From contig NZ_NPIH01000038.1 in the NCBI RefSeq assembly GCF_012275575.1, positions 1 through 45,898 of the forward strand: a stretch of 45,898 nt of DNA, written 5' to 3'. Under the pieces are notes generated by a model. That model was not told the origin of the DNA and did not search any database. It was given only the letters and a program-made list of their open reading frames with translations. Below are positions 17,391 through 26,422 of this stretch, piece by piece. This DNA is from Paraburkholderia sp. SG-MS1 (GTDB taxonomy: Bacteria > Pseudomonadota > Gammaproteobacteria > Burkholderiales > Burkholderiaceae). The stretch's first letter is position 1; the number at the start of each line of letters is the position of its first letter. Made by a program: the position numbers and the translations under genes.

Positions 17391-18638
17391 TCACGAGGGC
17401 GTGCGGCCATTCGGCGCGCGCGGCGGCCGTTCGAACGCGACGGCGCTGGACGGCCGCCATGCGAGCAACAACGAGATGACAAGCGAAAGGATCAGAACGT
17501 TCGACGGTGAGACGAGCCGATGTTCGGTCGCGGCCATCACAAGCAGGCAAACCGACGAAATTTCGACAAACCGGAACGCGGCGAAGTTTTGTCCACGGCC
17601 GATCAGCGCGGCGGCCGCCGCGCCGTGCTGGCTCCATTCAATCAACTTCCAGAAAAAACTCAGTAACAGCGCGAGTCCGACCAGGCCGAGTTCCGCGAGG
17701 AAGTTGAGGTAGGAGTTGTGTGCATGCGAGTCGCTATGTTCGATTGACACATCCGACGGAATACCCACCATGTGGAAGTATGAGATGACGCTGCCGATAT
17801 GGTCGTCGAAAGAACCGAACCCGAGGCCGATGATCGGGCTTTGTTCGAAGTACATGAGCGCGCGCGGCCACAGCCATTCGTAGCGGATGCTCAGATTGGC
17901 GACCTTCGCATCCTGATTCTGAATCGTGAAGGAGTAACCCATATAGTTGACCGTCGGGTCGGTGTTGTAGAGCGCCATGGCGATGGACGCCACGAGAAGA
18001 CCGGCGATCAGCGAGGCCAGCATCCAGCGCTTGCGGCCGAAGTAGACATAGGGCAGCACCGCCAGAGCGCCCAGCAGCGAGCCCCGGCTATAAGTGGAGA
18101 AAAGCATCAACGCGTTGGCGGCCAGCAGCGCAAGAACCAGCCTGCTGCGTTTTTGCAGATAGCACGCGGCGCCCAGGCAGAACAGCATTGCAAAGAAGCC
18201 GCCGGCCGCGTTGCGTGCAATGAAGTAGCTGCCAAAGCTGGCGTCGGGATGCATGAAAATGCTGAGTAAGCCATTCTCAAGAACGTAGTAAGCGTAAAGC
18301 GGCAAGTTGATCACTACCGCAAACACGAAGAACGTGCGAAGCACTTTGTTCAGATCCCACCGGTGCATGTACAGGCAACCGGCAAAGATCGGCGCATAGG
18401 AGATAAAAAAATTGCCATCGCGCCGATAAAAATCGAATTCAAGAAACGACGCGGGATCGTAGAGCAGTGTCGAAACCACGATTAACAGCGTCAACAAGGT
18501 CAGTGGCGTGATAAACGCGGGGTAACTTCTGCCGAAAAAGCGCCATGAACAGAAGATGAGCGGGGCAAGTCCTACCGCGCTTACCGGTACCAGATTGGTC
18601 ACGGTCAGAAATAGCGCAAGTAACGATATGTAAGCCAT
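17391..18638 (-). CDS. Wzy-type polysaccharide polymerase / O-antigen ligase family
   Basis: This 415-residue protein has 10-12 predicted membrane helices and a large periplasmic loop (about residues 200-290) with the Wzy_C/O-antigen ligase pattern, including SPIIGLGFGSFDDHIG and HSDSHAHNSYLNFLAELGLVG, where the His-Asn core of the family is visible. It should polymerise lipid-linked repeat units in the periplasm (PslJ-like). It lies on the - strand with the PAP2 gene, the only inverted part of the cluster, and shares a 618-bp divergent region with manC. Polymerase and ligase cannot be told apart from sequence; context favours the polymerase. Confidence 0.82.
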   Translation of the reverse strand: MAYISLLALFLTVTNLVPVSAVGLAPLIFCSWRFFGRSYPAFITPLTLLTLLIVVSTLLYDPASFLEFDFYRRDGNFFISYAPIFAGCLYMHRWDLNKVLRTFFVFAVVINLPLYAYYVLENGLLSIFMHPDASFGSYFIARNAAGGFFAMLFCLGAACYLQKRSRLVLALLAANALMLFSTYSRGSLLGALAVLPYVYFGRKRWMLASLIAGLLVASIAMALYNTDPTVNYMGYSFTIQNQDAKVANLSIRYEWLWPRALMYFEQSPIIGLGFGSFDDHIGSVISYFHMVGIPSDVSIEHSDSHAHNSYLNFLAELGLVGLALLLSFFWKLIEWSQHGAAAAALIGRGQNFAAFRFVEISSVCLLVMAATEHRLVSPSNVLILSLVISLLLAWRPSSAVAFERPPRAPNGRTPS

Positions 18639-19256
18639 TGCGACTCCATGAAAACGAAATGGCGCACAGTGTCCGAAGACTCGTCCATGTGGAAAGCCGC
18701 CATGGAGTCGGAGACGGAAAAGCCAGCGTCATACTGGCATGGACAACATCGGTGTCCGTATCTTTGAGGAATCAAACGGGAGCACCTTCACTGCACGGTA
18801 TCACGTGTCGCAATTGATTTCCAACCTCGGCGTAGGCCTGTGTTGGCCGCGTCAGCTTCATCCAGATATTCAAGAAATCCGGCCCCACGAGCAGAGCCAA
18901 AATCTCCACTGTTCGCGCCACGTATGCTGTGGTGCAGCGTAGGCTGTCTATGATTGATCACATCGAGTGCGGCGCTATGGGCATCAGTCTGTCGGCATAA
19001 CGCCGGTTCGCTTTTATTGCCCTTACGCGATCTGCCGCGACCCGATCGCGCCGATGTTTGCGTTGGGAGGCCGAATCAGATCGATAGGCCGCCACGGACA
19101 TCCTCCGCGCAACGAACTGGTTGGCTCTGTCCGTCCGTTACAGACGTCCTGTCAGCAATCACATGAGAAGTTTTCGACGCGCTTCGCGTCGCTATGCGTT
19201 ATGCGCGGACATCGAGCGGGCGCTCTCGAGCCGGCATCGAGCTAAGGGAGCTTTAT
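18639..19256. other. Divergent intergenic region between polymerase and manC
   Basis: No convincing gene is present in these 618 bp; short frames such as 18739-18942 and 18967-19245 have no recognisable product or ribosome site. The region must hold the start signals for the - strand polymerase/PAP2 unit and the + strand manC/transferase unit, but I could not single out promoters with confidence. Confidence 0.5.
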
Positions 19257-20774
19257 ATGGGAAAGGTTACGGCAGTGACGGACGCAACGACGGATGCCGA
19301 TTCGATCGAAAAGGCTCTGGTGGACTATCCGCCGCTCGTGCAGGTCATTCTCGCCGGGGGATCGGGGACTCGTCTGTGGCCGATGTCGCGCGAGCAGTTT
19401 CCAAAGCAGTTGATCGACCTCATCGGTAACCAGACATTATTGCAAGCCACGATGGGGCGCATGGCGGGCTTCAGCAGCTTGTGGGATGTTTCGGCCGACC
19501 CGGTCGTCGTCTGCGGTGCCGAGCATTACTTTGCCACCTACGAACAGGCGCGCGAGGTCGGGGTGAACGCGCGCATCGTGGTGGAACCGGCGCGCCGCGA
19601 TACCGCGCCGGCGCTCACGCTCGCCGCCTTGGCCGCTTGCGCCGATGGACAGGACGCCATTCTGGTCGTGATGCCCGCCGATCATTCGATAGCGAATCTC
19701 GACGCGCTTCATCGCGCCATCGACATCGCAGCACGCCACGCACAAGCAGGTTCGATCGCCACGTTAGGCGTTCCGCCTGACCGCGCGGACACCGGTTTCG
19801 GCTATATCCGGCTCGGCAGCGAGTTGCGCGATGGCGCACGTCGCATCGAGCGCTTCGTCGAGAAGCCTGCAGCGGAACTCGCCGCTCAGTATGTGGAGTC
19901 GGGCAATTACTGGTGGAACAGCGGGATGGTGGTGGTCCGTTCTTCGGTATGGCTCGCGATGATCGAACGTTTTCAGCCGGAGATACACACCGCGTGCGTT
20001 CAGGCGCATCAGGGCGCGAGAAAAACCACCGAGTGCGTCATTCCCGACGCCACCGAATTCCTGCGCTCGCCCTCCGATTCGATCGATTACGCGGTGATGG
20101 AGCAGTTAGGTAAGCCGGATTCGCCTTTCGCCGGCGTGGTGGTGCCGCTCGACGCGGGCTGGTCGGATCTCGGGTCGTGGGATGCGGTCTGGCAGGCGAT
20201 GGAAAAGGACGACTGCGGCAACGCATCAAATGGGCGCGTACTGTTCGAAGGCGCGACCGCAACCTATGCGCGTTCGCAAGGCGGCCGGCTGCTCGCCTGT
20301 GTCGGCACGAACAATCTGATCGTGATCGAGACCGACGACGCCGTGCTGGTGGCGGACCGCTCGCACGTTCAGGACATCAAGGGGCTGGTGTCGCGCATCA
20401 AGCGGGAAAAATCGCCGGAAGCCGACGCACATCGAAAAGTACGCCGGCCGTGGGGCTTTTACGATTCGATCGACCACGGCGATCGCTTTCAGGTCAAACG
20501 CATCGTCGTGATGCCGGGCGCGCGCCTGTCGTTGCAGATGCATCACCATCGCGCGGAGCATTGGGTTGTCGTGAGCGGGACCGCGCTCGTCACACGCGGG
20601 GAAGAGCAGTTTCTTCTCGGCGAAAACGAGTCGACGTATATCCCGCTGGGCATTCGTCATCGGTTGGAAAATCCTGGCCGCGTGCCGCTGCAGATCATCG
20701 AAGTTCAGTCTGGAACCTATCTTGGCGAAGACGACATCGTCAGATTCGACGACAAGTATGGGCGTTGCGGCTGA
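19257..20774 (+). CDS. manC: Mannose-1-phosphate guanylyltransferase / mannose-6-phosphate isomerase (ManC/PslB type)
   Basis: The 505-residue bifunctional cytoplasmic enzyme makes GDP-mannose for the exopolysaccharide. The N-terminal nucleotidyltransferase domain has the signature ILAGGSGTRLWPMSREQFPK (near residues 30-49) and the active-site FVEKP (near 200); the C-terminal cupin domain has RPWGFYDSIDHGDRFQVKRI and the metal-binding MHHHRAEHWVVVSG (near 425), giving the phosphomannose isomerase half. ATG 19257 follows AAGGGAG. Length is slightly above the usual 470-490 because of a short N-terminal extension before the first strand. The initiating transferase follows 41 bp later. Confidence 0.92.
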   Translation: MGKVTAVTDATTDADSIEKALVDYPPLVQVILAGGSGTRLWPMSREQFPKQLIDLIGNQTLLQATMGRMAGFSSLWDVSADPVVVCGAEHYFATYEQAREVGVNARIVVEPARRDTAPALTLAALAACADGQDAILVVMPADHSIANLDALHRAIDIAARHAQAGSIATLGVPPDRADTGFGYIRLGSELRDGARRIERFVEKPAAELAAQYVESGNYWWNSGMVVVRSSVWLAMIERFQPEIHTACVQAHQGARKTTECVIPDATEFLRSPSDSIDYAVMEQLGKPDSPFAGVVVPLDAGWSDLGSWDAVWQAMEKDDCGNASNGRVLFEGATATYARSQGGRLLACVGTNNLIVIETDDAVLVADRSHVQDIKGLVSRIKREKSPEADAHRKVRRPWGFYDSIDHGDRFQVKRIVVMPGARLSLQMHHHRAEHWVVVSGTALVTRGEEQFLLGENESTYIPLGIRHRLENPGRVPLQIIEVQSGTYLGEDDIVRFDDKYGRCG

Positions 20775-20815
20775 ATCAGGTGGGTCGAACGGATGCGTGC
20801 TCTTAGGGGGCTGCA

Positions 20816-22198
20816 ATGCGATTGATTACTGGTCTACTGGCAAGATTGTTCGACGTGGCGATGATCCTCTCGGGCGCTCTCGTGGCCTCGCAGATCCGTT
20901 TCGAAACGGACTCGCAGCGCAGTTTCTATCTGGCGTTCGTGGCCTTTGCGGCGGCCTTTGCACTCGCGCTGTTTCCGGCGCTGGGCGTGTACGAGTCTTG
21001 GCGCGGCCGTTCCAAGCGCGCGCTCGCGGGGCACGTCGCGCTCGGCTGGCTGCTCGTTCAGGCGTGCGCGATGGTGCTGATGTTTTCGCTGCACCGGATC
21101 GATTTCGTATCGCGTCTCTGGTTCGTGTATTGGACCGGTATTTCGGGTGCGGCGATGATGGCCGGGCGCATGGTGACGCATGCGTTGCTCGGGCGCATGC
21201 GCAACGCCGGACTGAATTTGCAGCAGGTCGCGGTTGCGGCGTGCGCAGAGCATTGCGACGAGATCATTCGTAAGATGGAAATGTCGCCCGCCGCCGGTTT
21301 TCGCGCCAATGCCTTGTATAACCTGCGCCCGGGCAGCGCAGTCGCGACCGCGGCGCCGGTCAGGGTCTTTGAAGAGCATGCCGCTTTTGCCCGCTACGTC
21401 CGTGAGCAGAATATCGGCGAAGTGTGGCTGGCGTTGCCGCTGAGCGAAGAGCGTTCGATTCTCCGGCTCGTCGACGAGTTTCGCAACGACCTGATCAATA
21501 TCCGGTTCATGCCCGATGTGCGCACGCTTGCGCTCTTCGAAGGCAGCATGACCGACCTGCTGGGGCTGCCGACGATCAATCTGGCCGCGTCGCCGCTACC
21601 GCCCAAGGCATTGGTGCAAAAGGAGCTGTTCGACCGGCTTTTTGCGCTCGGGGCGCTGATCGCGGTGTCGCCGATTCTGCTCGCCTGCGCGATTGCCGTA
21701 AAGCTGAGTTCGCCCGGCCCGGTCTTCTTCAGGCAGCGCCGCAAAGGCGCGGACGGGCGGGTTTTCAGCATTTACAAGTTTCGCACCATGCGTCTGCACG
21801 AGCAGAAGCCGGGCTTGCTGGAGCAGGCGACACGCAGTGATCCACGCATTACGAAGGTGGGCGGATTCCTTCGGCGCACGAGTCTCGATGAACTACCGCA
21901 GTTCTTCAATGTGCTGCGCGGCGATATGTCGGTGGTCGGGCCGCGTCCTCACGCGCTCGAACACGATGATCTCTATCAGCACATCGTGTCCGGCTATATC
22001 CATCGCTACCGGATCAAACCCGGCATCACCGGATGGGCGCAGATCAATGGCTTTCGCGGTGAAACCGATCGCATTGAAAAGATGGAGGGCCGCGTCGCGC
22101 ACGATTTGTATTACCTGCGCAACTGGTCATTCGCACTGGACGTAAAAATCATTTTCGCGACTGTATTCAAGGGGCTTCATCATCCTAATGCTTACTGA
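20816..22198 (+). CDS. Undecaprenyl-phosphate sugar-1-phosphate transferase (WcaJ/PslA-like)
   Basis: This 460-residue polyprenyl-phosphate hexose-1-phosphate transferase starts repeat-unit synthesis by moving a sugar-1-phosphate onto undecaprenyl phosphate. Four N-terminal membrane helices (to about residue 130) precede a Rossmann-like middle domain, a further helix near 280 ([20 protein letters not shown]), and the catalytic domain with [47 protein letters not shown] and [11 protein letters not shown]. The ATG at 20816 lies 41 bp after manC, so they form one transcription unit, as pslA and pslB do in Psl. The sugar is glucose or galactose by family; not decidable here. Confidence 0.9.
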   Translation: MRLITGLLARLFDVAMILSGALVASQIRFETDSQRSFYLAFVAFAAAFALALFPALGVYESWRGRSKRALAGHVALGWLLVQACAMVLMFSLHRIDFVSRLWFVYWTGISGAAMMAGRMVTHALLGRMRNAGLNLQQVAVAACAEHCDEIIRKMEMSPAAGFRANALYNLRPGSAVATAAPVRVFEEHAAFARYVREQNIGEVWLALPLSEERSILRLVDEFRNDLINIRFMPDVRTLALFEGSMTDLLGLPTINLAASPLPPKALVQKELFDRLFALGALIAVSPILLACAIAVKLSSPGPVFFRQRRKGADGRVFSIYKFRTMRLHEQKPGLLEQATRSDPRITKVGGFLRRTSLDELPQFFNVLRGDMSVVGPRPHALEHDDLYQHIVSGYIHRYRIKPGITGWAQINGFRGETDRIEKMEGRVAHDLYYLRNWSFALDVKIIFATVFKGLHHPNAY

Positions 22199-22273
22199 TC
22201 TTAGATCGAGGCCCCAGTAATACGGTACAGGAAGTTCGGTAGTGGGTATTGAAAAGCGGAGCCCCGAATGGCC

Positions 22274-22299
22274 CCGGTATAAAAATGGCGGTATACCGG
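22274..22299. repeat. Perfect inverted repeat downstream of the initiating transferase
   Basis: CCGGTATA (22274-22281) and TATACCGG (22292-22299) form perfect 8-bp arms around a 10-nt loop in the gap before the next gene. It may be a hairpin ending the exopolysaccharide transcript or an operator; no U-run follows. Confidence 0.4.
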
Positions 22300-22387
22300 T
22301 GATGTTCTGAGCGGGAATGCCGCAGACGAATGGCGCGTTATTCGCAGCAAGCGGGTCGGCCAACAGGAACCCATACGGAGACAGGAC

Positions 22388-22711
22388 GTGAGCGAACAGT
22401 TATGGTGCGTCCATATCGAAGGACTGAACGACTTCATTGCCACCGATTCCCGGGAATCGGCGACGGAAGAAGCGTTGGCGATCAATGCATATATCGACAG
22501 GGCCGAGAAAGGTCCGCGTGCGGCGATCCTGCGGGCAGTGGTGATCGAATGGCCGTTCACACCGGCGAGTCATGCGCGTTCGCTCCATGATGACTGGCAC
22601 GATTTGCAAAACATGCCGCACAGACGGGCGGCCACGAATGGAGCCGATGGTGTGCTGGGCAGCATCGCACGGCGTGTCAAGGAATTGGTGTCCGTGGCGC
22701 GCGGCAAATAG
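22388..22711 (+). CDS. Conserved small hypothetical protein
   Basis: This 107-residue protein starts at GTG 22388 with GGAG about 8 nt ahead. I do not recognise a named domain. It is soluble, acidic in the first half (ESATEEALAINAYIDRAEKG) and basic at the end (RRVKELVSVARGK), with no signal peptide. Codon usage matches the neighbours, with GC-rich third positions, which supports a real gene. It stands alone between the exopolysaccharide cluster and an AraC gene, so context gives no role. Confidence 0.65.
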   Translation: MSEQLWCVHIEGLNDFIATDSRESATEEALAINAYIDRAEKGPRAAILRAVVIEWPFTPASHARSLHDDWHDLQNMPHRRAATNGADGVLGSIARRVKELVSVARGK

Positions 22712-22789
22712 CGCGAGTCTGAGTAGGGCGGGCGGCGGGCCGGTTGAGAGCCCTGCCGGTTGCCGTCACCGGAACGAAAAATACACGGG

Positions 22790-22801
22790 CCACACGTGTG
22801 G
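22790..22801. repeat. 12-bp perfect palindrome
   Basis: CCACACGTGTGG is a perfect palindrome in the gap after the small hypothetical gene. It could form part of a terminator-like hairpin (a G/C frame continues outside) or serve as a binding site; nothing nearby decides. Confidence 0.3.
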
Positions 22802-22878
22802 GCTTCATTGAAATAGATTGGCTGGTTGCCTGAACGACCGTCATGGCAACGCGAGCGAGACGGCGCACAACGGTTTTA

Positions 22879-22986
22879 CCCGTGGCGGCCGCCGTGCTAT
22901 TTCTTGCGTCGAGGGGCGCGTCGGGAATGACCGGCGCTGAGATCGTCGTGGATGCCGATGTATCGCGCGGCCTGAGCGAAGGGCGA
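22879..22986 (+). pseudogene. C-terminal remnant of a short-chain dehydrogenase (SDR)
   Basis: The + frame here reads AAAVLFLASRGASGMTGAEI followed by VVDADVSRGL, which is the hallmark C-terminal end of classical SDR enzymes (FLAS...x(V/M)TGxxxxVDGG). The remaining 200 or so residues, including the glycine-rich cofactor motif and YxxxK, are missing upstream. I therefore call a gene remnant. The family match is my reading of the motif; the original enzyme cannot be named. Confidence 0.5.
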
Positions 22987-23087
22987 GCGCGGGCGCCGGA
23001 AGCTGGCTTGAAACGCAAAAAAAGCACCCTGTGACTCACTTTCTATCGGCGCACCGCCAGCGAAGTGCCCGGCGCCGTCCGGCAATA

Positions 23088-24032
23088 TCACGTCTCGCGG
23101 CTGAGCGCGCGAAAACGGCCGGGGCTCTGCCCGGTCGAGCGCTTGAATGCGATGCTGAATGCGGTGTCGGACAAATAGCCGATGCGCGACGCGATGTCGA
23201 TCAGCGACGCTTCCGAGTGCTTGAGCGCGGAACACGCGATCGTCATCCGCCACTGCGCGAGGTATTCCACGGGCGCACTGCCCACCTGGCGGCGAAAGCG
23301 CGCCGCGAACGCGGTGCGCGACATACTTACCGCGTACGCCAGGCTCTCGACGGTCCAGCGTTCGCCAGGCTGCGCGTGCATCATCGACAACGCACTGCCG
23401 ATCTTCGGATCGGCAAGCGCGCCCAGCCAGCCCTGGGGTTGCGGCGTAGACGCGAGATAAGTGCGAAGCACGTGCACGAGCACCAGCGCCGCAAGACTGC
23501 TGCGCGCGATGTCCGCACCCGCATGCAGGCCGGTCGTCTCCCATTCGAGCAGATCGAGCACACGTGACAGCGCGTGCGAACCCAGTTCCGCGGCGCGCAG
23601 ATGAATCAGCGGCGGCAGATGGCTCAGCAGCTTGCCTGTGACGTCGTTTTCGAACGTGAAGCGGCCGCTCGCGATGATCACGCGGTCGAGACCACGTCGC
23701 CCGCCGCTTTCACCTTCACCGCGATAACGCACGACGCCATCCGCGCTGCGAATAGCGCGGTAAATTGCCGGACCATCGAGCGGCGCGCGGCGCGGGTCGC
23801 TTGCCGAATAAAACGGCTGACCGTCCGTCAGCATGTAGAAGTCGCCTGGTTCGAGCGTCAGCGGCGCCTCGCTGCCTTCGATCCACAGATGAGAGCGGCC
23901 CGCCAGCACCCCACCGAACTTGATGCCCTGATACGCCGGGAAGCGGAAGGCCCACGCCCCACTGCCTTCGAACCGGGACGACAGCACGCTGCTCACGCGC
24001 AGCATCGAGAGAACGTCGGAAAGCGCGTCCAT
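23088..24032 (-). CDS. AraC-family transcriptional regulator with cupin-type sensor domain
   Basis: The 314-residue regulator has an N-terminal cupin-like sensor (about residues 1-190; FGGVLAGRSHLWIEG and LEPGDFYMLTDGQPF) and a C-terminal AraC DNA-binding domain with two helix-turn-helices (VESLAYAVSMSRTAFAARFR and SLIDIASRIGYLSDTAFSIAFK). The pattern is that of AraC regulators that pair with oxidoreductase genes. I chose ATG 24032; a GTG at 24077 would add 15 residues but has no ribosome site. It is divergent from the MDR oxidoreductase at 24184, which is its likely target. A TATAAT-like box on the - strand lies at about 24067-24072. Confidence 0.88.
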   Translation of the reverse strand: MDALSDVLSMLRVSSVLSSRFEGSGAWAFRFPAYQGIKFGGVLAGRSHLWIEGSEAPLTLEPGDFYMLTDGQPFYSASDPRRAPLDGPAIYRAIRSADGVVRYRGEGESGGRRGLDRVIIASGRFTFENDVTGKLLSHLPPLIHLRAAELGSHALSRVLDLLEWETTGLHAGADIARSSLAALVLVHVLRTYLASTPQPQGWLGALADPKIGSALSMMHAQPGERWTVESLAYAVSMSRTAFAARFRRQVGSAPVEYLAQWRMTIACSALKHSEASLIDIASRIGYLSDTAFSIAFKRSTGQSPGRFRALSRET

Positions 24033-24183
24033 AAATGTACGGTCTAATAGGAATGAGGGCTTTTCTATTATAGGCACGGAGGTTCTTTGGCGGGATCATA
24101 GCGCCATTCACGCGACGAATCGTGCGGCTTGATGCAACAACAAGCGAGCCGTGACAACGTCCATACAAGGAGGATCATCTTCG

Positions 24184-25260
24184 ATGAAAGCATGGCAACT
24201 CGAACGGCTGGGCGGCGCCCTGAGCCTGAACGACATTCCCGTTCCGCAGCCCCGCGCGGGAGGCGTCGTGGTTCGCGTCGAAGCGTCCTCGCTGATGTCG
24301 TACATGAAGGCCTACGTGGTCGGCAAACTGCCGATCTATCACGTGCCGTCACAGCCGTTCGTCCCGGGCGGCAACGGCGTGGGTGTCGTACATGCGGTGG
24401 GTCGCGACGTGTGGCATTTGCGGCCCGGGCAGCGTGTCGTTCTGTCGTCGTATTTCGTCGCGCAGGAAAATGTGCGGGAGCCCGCACAGGTCTTGCTCCG
24501 CGTGACCGCTAACGGGGCGGCGGCAGAGCGCGTGCAGGCCGACTGGCCCGACGGCACGCTGGCCGAATACGCGTCGTATCCCGCGAGCGCGGTGACGCCG
24601 GCCGACGATCTGCCGCATCTGAGTTCCGTTCAGCTCGCGATGACTACCCGCTGCATCGTGCCGTTCGGCGGGCTGTTGCGCGGCCGGCTGGCCGCCGGCG
24701 AAACGCTGATCGTGTCCGGCGCGACGGGTGCCTATGGGACCGGCGCCATGCTGCTTGCCTTGGCGATGGGCGCGAGCCGGATCGTCGCGGTCGGCAGAAA
24801 TGCGCGAGCGCTCGAGGCGCTTGGGGCGCTCGACCGCGCGCGGATCGTCACGGTCACGGCCACCGGCGACGTGCAGACCGATGCGCAAGCGCTGCGCGAG
24901 GCCACGCACGGCGGCGCGCATATGGCATTCGACATGGTCGGCAATGCGAGCGATCCCAATCTCACGCTAGCGGCGCTACGTGGTCTCGCGCAAGGCGGCC
25001 GGCTGGTTCTGATGGGCAGCATGACCGTGCCGCTGCCGATTCCCTATACCGAAGTCATGCTGAACAGCTGGGAAATTCTCGGCCAGTTCATGTATCCGCG
25101 TGAATCGTATCGTCGGTTGCTCGACCTGGTTCGCAGCGGGCAGCTCGATCTCGCGGCGCTGCGTCCGCGTGTCTATCCGTTTGCCGCGCTGCCCGAAGCG
25201 ATGGAGGCGGCGGCGTGCGCGACCAGCTTCGAATGCGTGGTTATCGATCACGAGCAATGA
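24184..25260 (+). CDS. Zinc-independent MDR-family oxidoreductase (quinone reductase/alcohol dehydrogenase-like)
   Basis: This 358-residue protein is a medium-chain dehydrogenase/reductase. The N-terminal GroES-like domain (to about 130) lacks the catalytic zinc cysteine of alcohol dehydrogenases, having ASSLMSYMKAYVVG instead, and the structural four-cysteine lobe is absent. The Rossmann domain has the NAD(P)-binding motif SGATGAYGTGAMLLALAMGA near residue 180. It probably reduces an enone, quinone or aldehyde. ATG 24184 has a strong AAGGAGG at 24167-24173. It is divergent from an AraC regulator, and an ABC binding-protein gene follows at 25356. The substrate is unknown. Confidence 0.85.
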   Translation: MKAWQLERLGGALSLNDIPVPQPRAGGVVVRVEASSLMSYMKAYVVGKLPIYHVPSQPFVPGGNGVGVVHAVGRDVWHLRPGQRVVLSSYFVAQENVREPAQVLLRVTANGAAAERVQADWPDGTLAEYASYPASAVTPADDLPHLSSVQLAMTTRCIVPFGGLLRGRLAAGETLIVSGATGAYGTGAMLLALAMGASRIVAVGRNARALEALGALDRARIVTVTATGDVQTDAQALREATHGGAHMAFDMVGNASDPNLTLAALRGLAQGGRLVLMGSMTVPLPIPYTEVMLNSWEILGQFMYPRESYRRLLDLVRSGQLDLAALRPRVYPFAALPEAMEAAACATSFECVVIDHEQ

Positions 25261-25355
25261 TATTCACGCGAGCGTTCATATACATATCGCAATCGATTCA
25301 TTCCCACGGCCCGCGCCCGCCGCTACGCTTGTCACTCAATCGTAAGCGAGGGCAT

Positions 25356-26348
25356 ATGGCCGCATCCGTTTCCCCGTCGTTTTTCCAGCGACGCCGTGCG
25401 TTGCAACTGCTCGGCGCCACACCGGCACTCGCCGCGAGCGTGTTTGCTTCACGTGGAGTACACGCAGCCGGGGCAGCGTCGACCACGCTCGTGCTAGGCG
25501 ACCAGGCGGGCGGTACGCGCGCGCTAGTCGAAGCCGCCAAGGTGCTCGACGGTGCGCCGTACGCGTATCGCTGGGCCAACTTTCAGGGCGCGGCGCCGCT
25601 CTTCGAAGCGCAACGCGCGAACGCCGTCGATCTCGCGCCAGCGGGCGACTTGCCGGTGCTCGCGGCCGCGCTCGGCGATCCCACGCTGAAGATCGTCGCA
25701 ACGCGTGTGGGTTCGGGTGTGCAACTGGGCATTCTGGTCGCGCCGAATTCGAAGATCGCGACGGTGGCGGACCTGAAAGGGCGCACGGTGTTCGTGTCGT
25801 CGGCACGCGGCAGCATTTCGCAGTTCCAGCTATATGGCGCGCTTGCCGAGGCGGGATTGTCCAGAGACGACGTGACGGTCCGCTTCATTCTGCCGGTGGA
25901 TGCGTTCGCGGCATTCGCCTCGGGATCGATCGAAGCGTGGGCGACGTTCGATCCTTACTACGGCATCGCCGTGCAACGCGGCGCGCGGATTCTGCGAGAT
26001 GGCACCGGCATCAATAGCGGGCTGGGCTTTATCACCGCTTCGGGCGCCGCGCTCGCGGATGCGGACAAGCGCAAGGCGATCGCCGATTTTCTGCTGAGAC
26101 TGCAACGCGCGGGCGATTGGGCGCTGGCCAATCCCGACGCATATGCACTAATCTACGCGACGCTGACACGCTCGCCGCTCGATGCCGCGAAACGGATCAC
26201 GCGGCGCGCGTCGCTGAAGCAGCATTTCGTCACCGACGCCGACATTGCCGCGCTTCAGAAGGTCGCCGACAGCGCGAACCGCGACGCGATTCTGCCGCGC
26301 CGTATCGACGTGCGTGCGATTTCCGACACGCATATCGCGAGCGTTTGA
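25356..26348 (+). CDS. ABC transporter substrate-binding protein (NMT1/SsuA-like), Tat-type signal
   Basis: The 330-residue protein is a periplasmic-binding protein of the aliphatic-sulfonate/nitrate/taurine kind (SsuA/NMT1-like): an N-terminal lobe with QAGGTRALVEAAKVLDGAPY, the hinge segment TVADLKGRTVFVSSARGSI near residue 135, and FATFDPYYGIAVQ-like residues (WATFDPYYGI) near 205. The N-terminus reads FQRRRALQLLGATPALAAS, a twin-arginine-like signal followed by a hydrophobic stretch and AAG cleavage region. ATG 25356 has GAGGG ahead. No permease or ATPase is beside it, so it must borrow one or be coded elsewhere. Confidence 0.82.
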   Translation: MAASVSPSFFQRRRALQLLGATPALAASVFASRGVHAAGAASTTLVLGDQAGGTRALVEAAKVLDGAPYAYRWANFQGAAPLFEAQRANAVDLAPAGDLPVLAAALGDPTLKIVATRVGSGVQLGILVAPNSKIATVADLKGRTVFVSSARGSISQFQLYGALAEAGLSRDDVTVRFILPVDAFAAFASGSIEAWATFDPYYGIAVQRGARILRDGTGINSGLGFITASGAALADADKRKAIADFLLRLQRAGDWALANPDAYALIYATLTRSPLDAAKRITRRASLKQHFVTDADIAALQKVADSANRDAILPRRIDVRAISDTHIASV

Positions 26349-26370
26349 GCGGTGCGTCGTTGTATCTGTG

Positions 26371-26413
26371 CGTGACGAACGCCTCGACACGCAATGCCGA
26401 AGCGTTCGTCACG
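26371..26413. terminator. Strong inverted repeat between convergent genes
   Basis: CGTGACGAACGC (26371-26382) and GCGTTCGTCACG (26402-26413) are perfect 12-bp arms with a 19-nt loop, exactly between the ends of two convergent genes. That placement suggests a bidirectional transcription terminator, although no clear U-tract is present on either strand. Confidence 0.55.
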
Positions 26414-26422
26414 CCACACGCC

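Noticed and set aside
22843..23034. 63-residue + frame taken as a small secreted protein
   Set aside because: Its hydrophobic stretch is better explained as the SDR C-terminal strand (FLAS...TGAEIVVD), and no ribosome site precedes its ATG.
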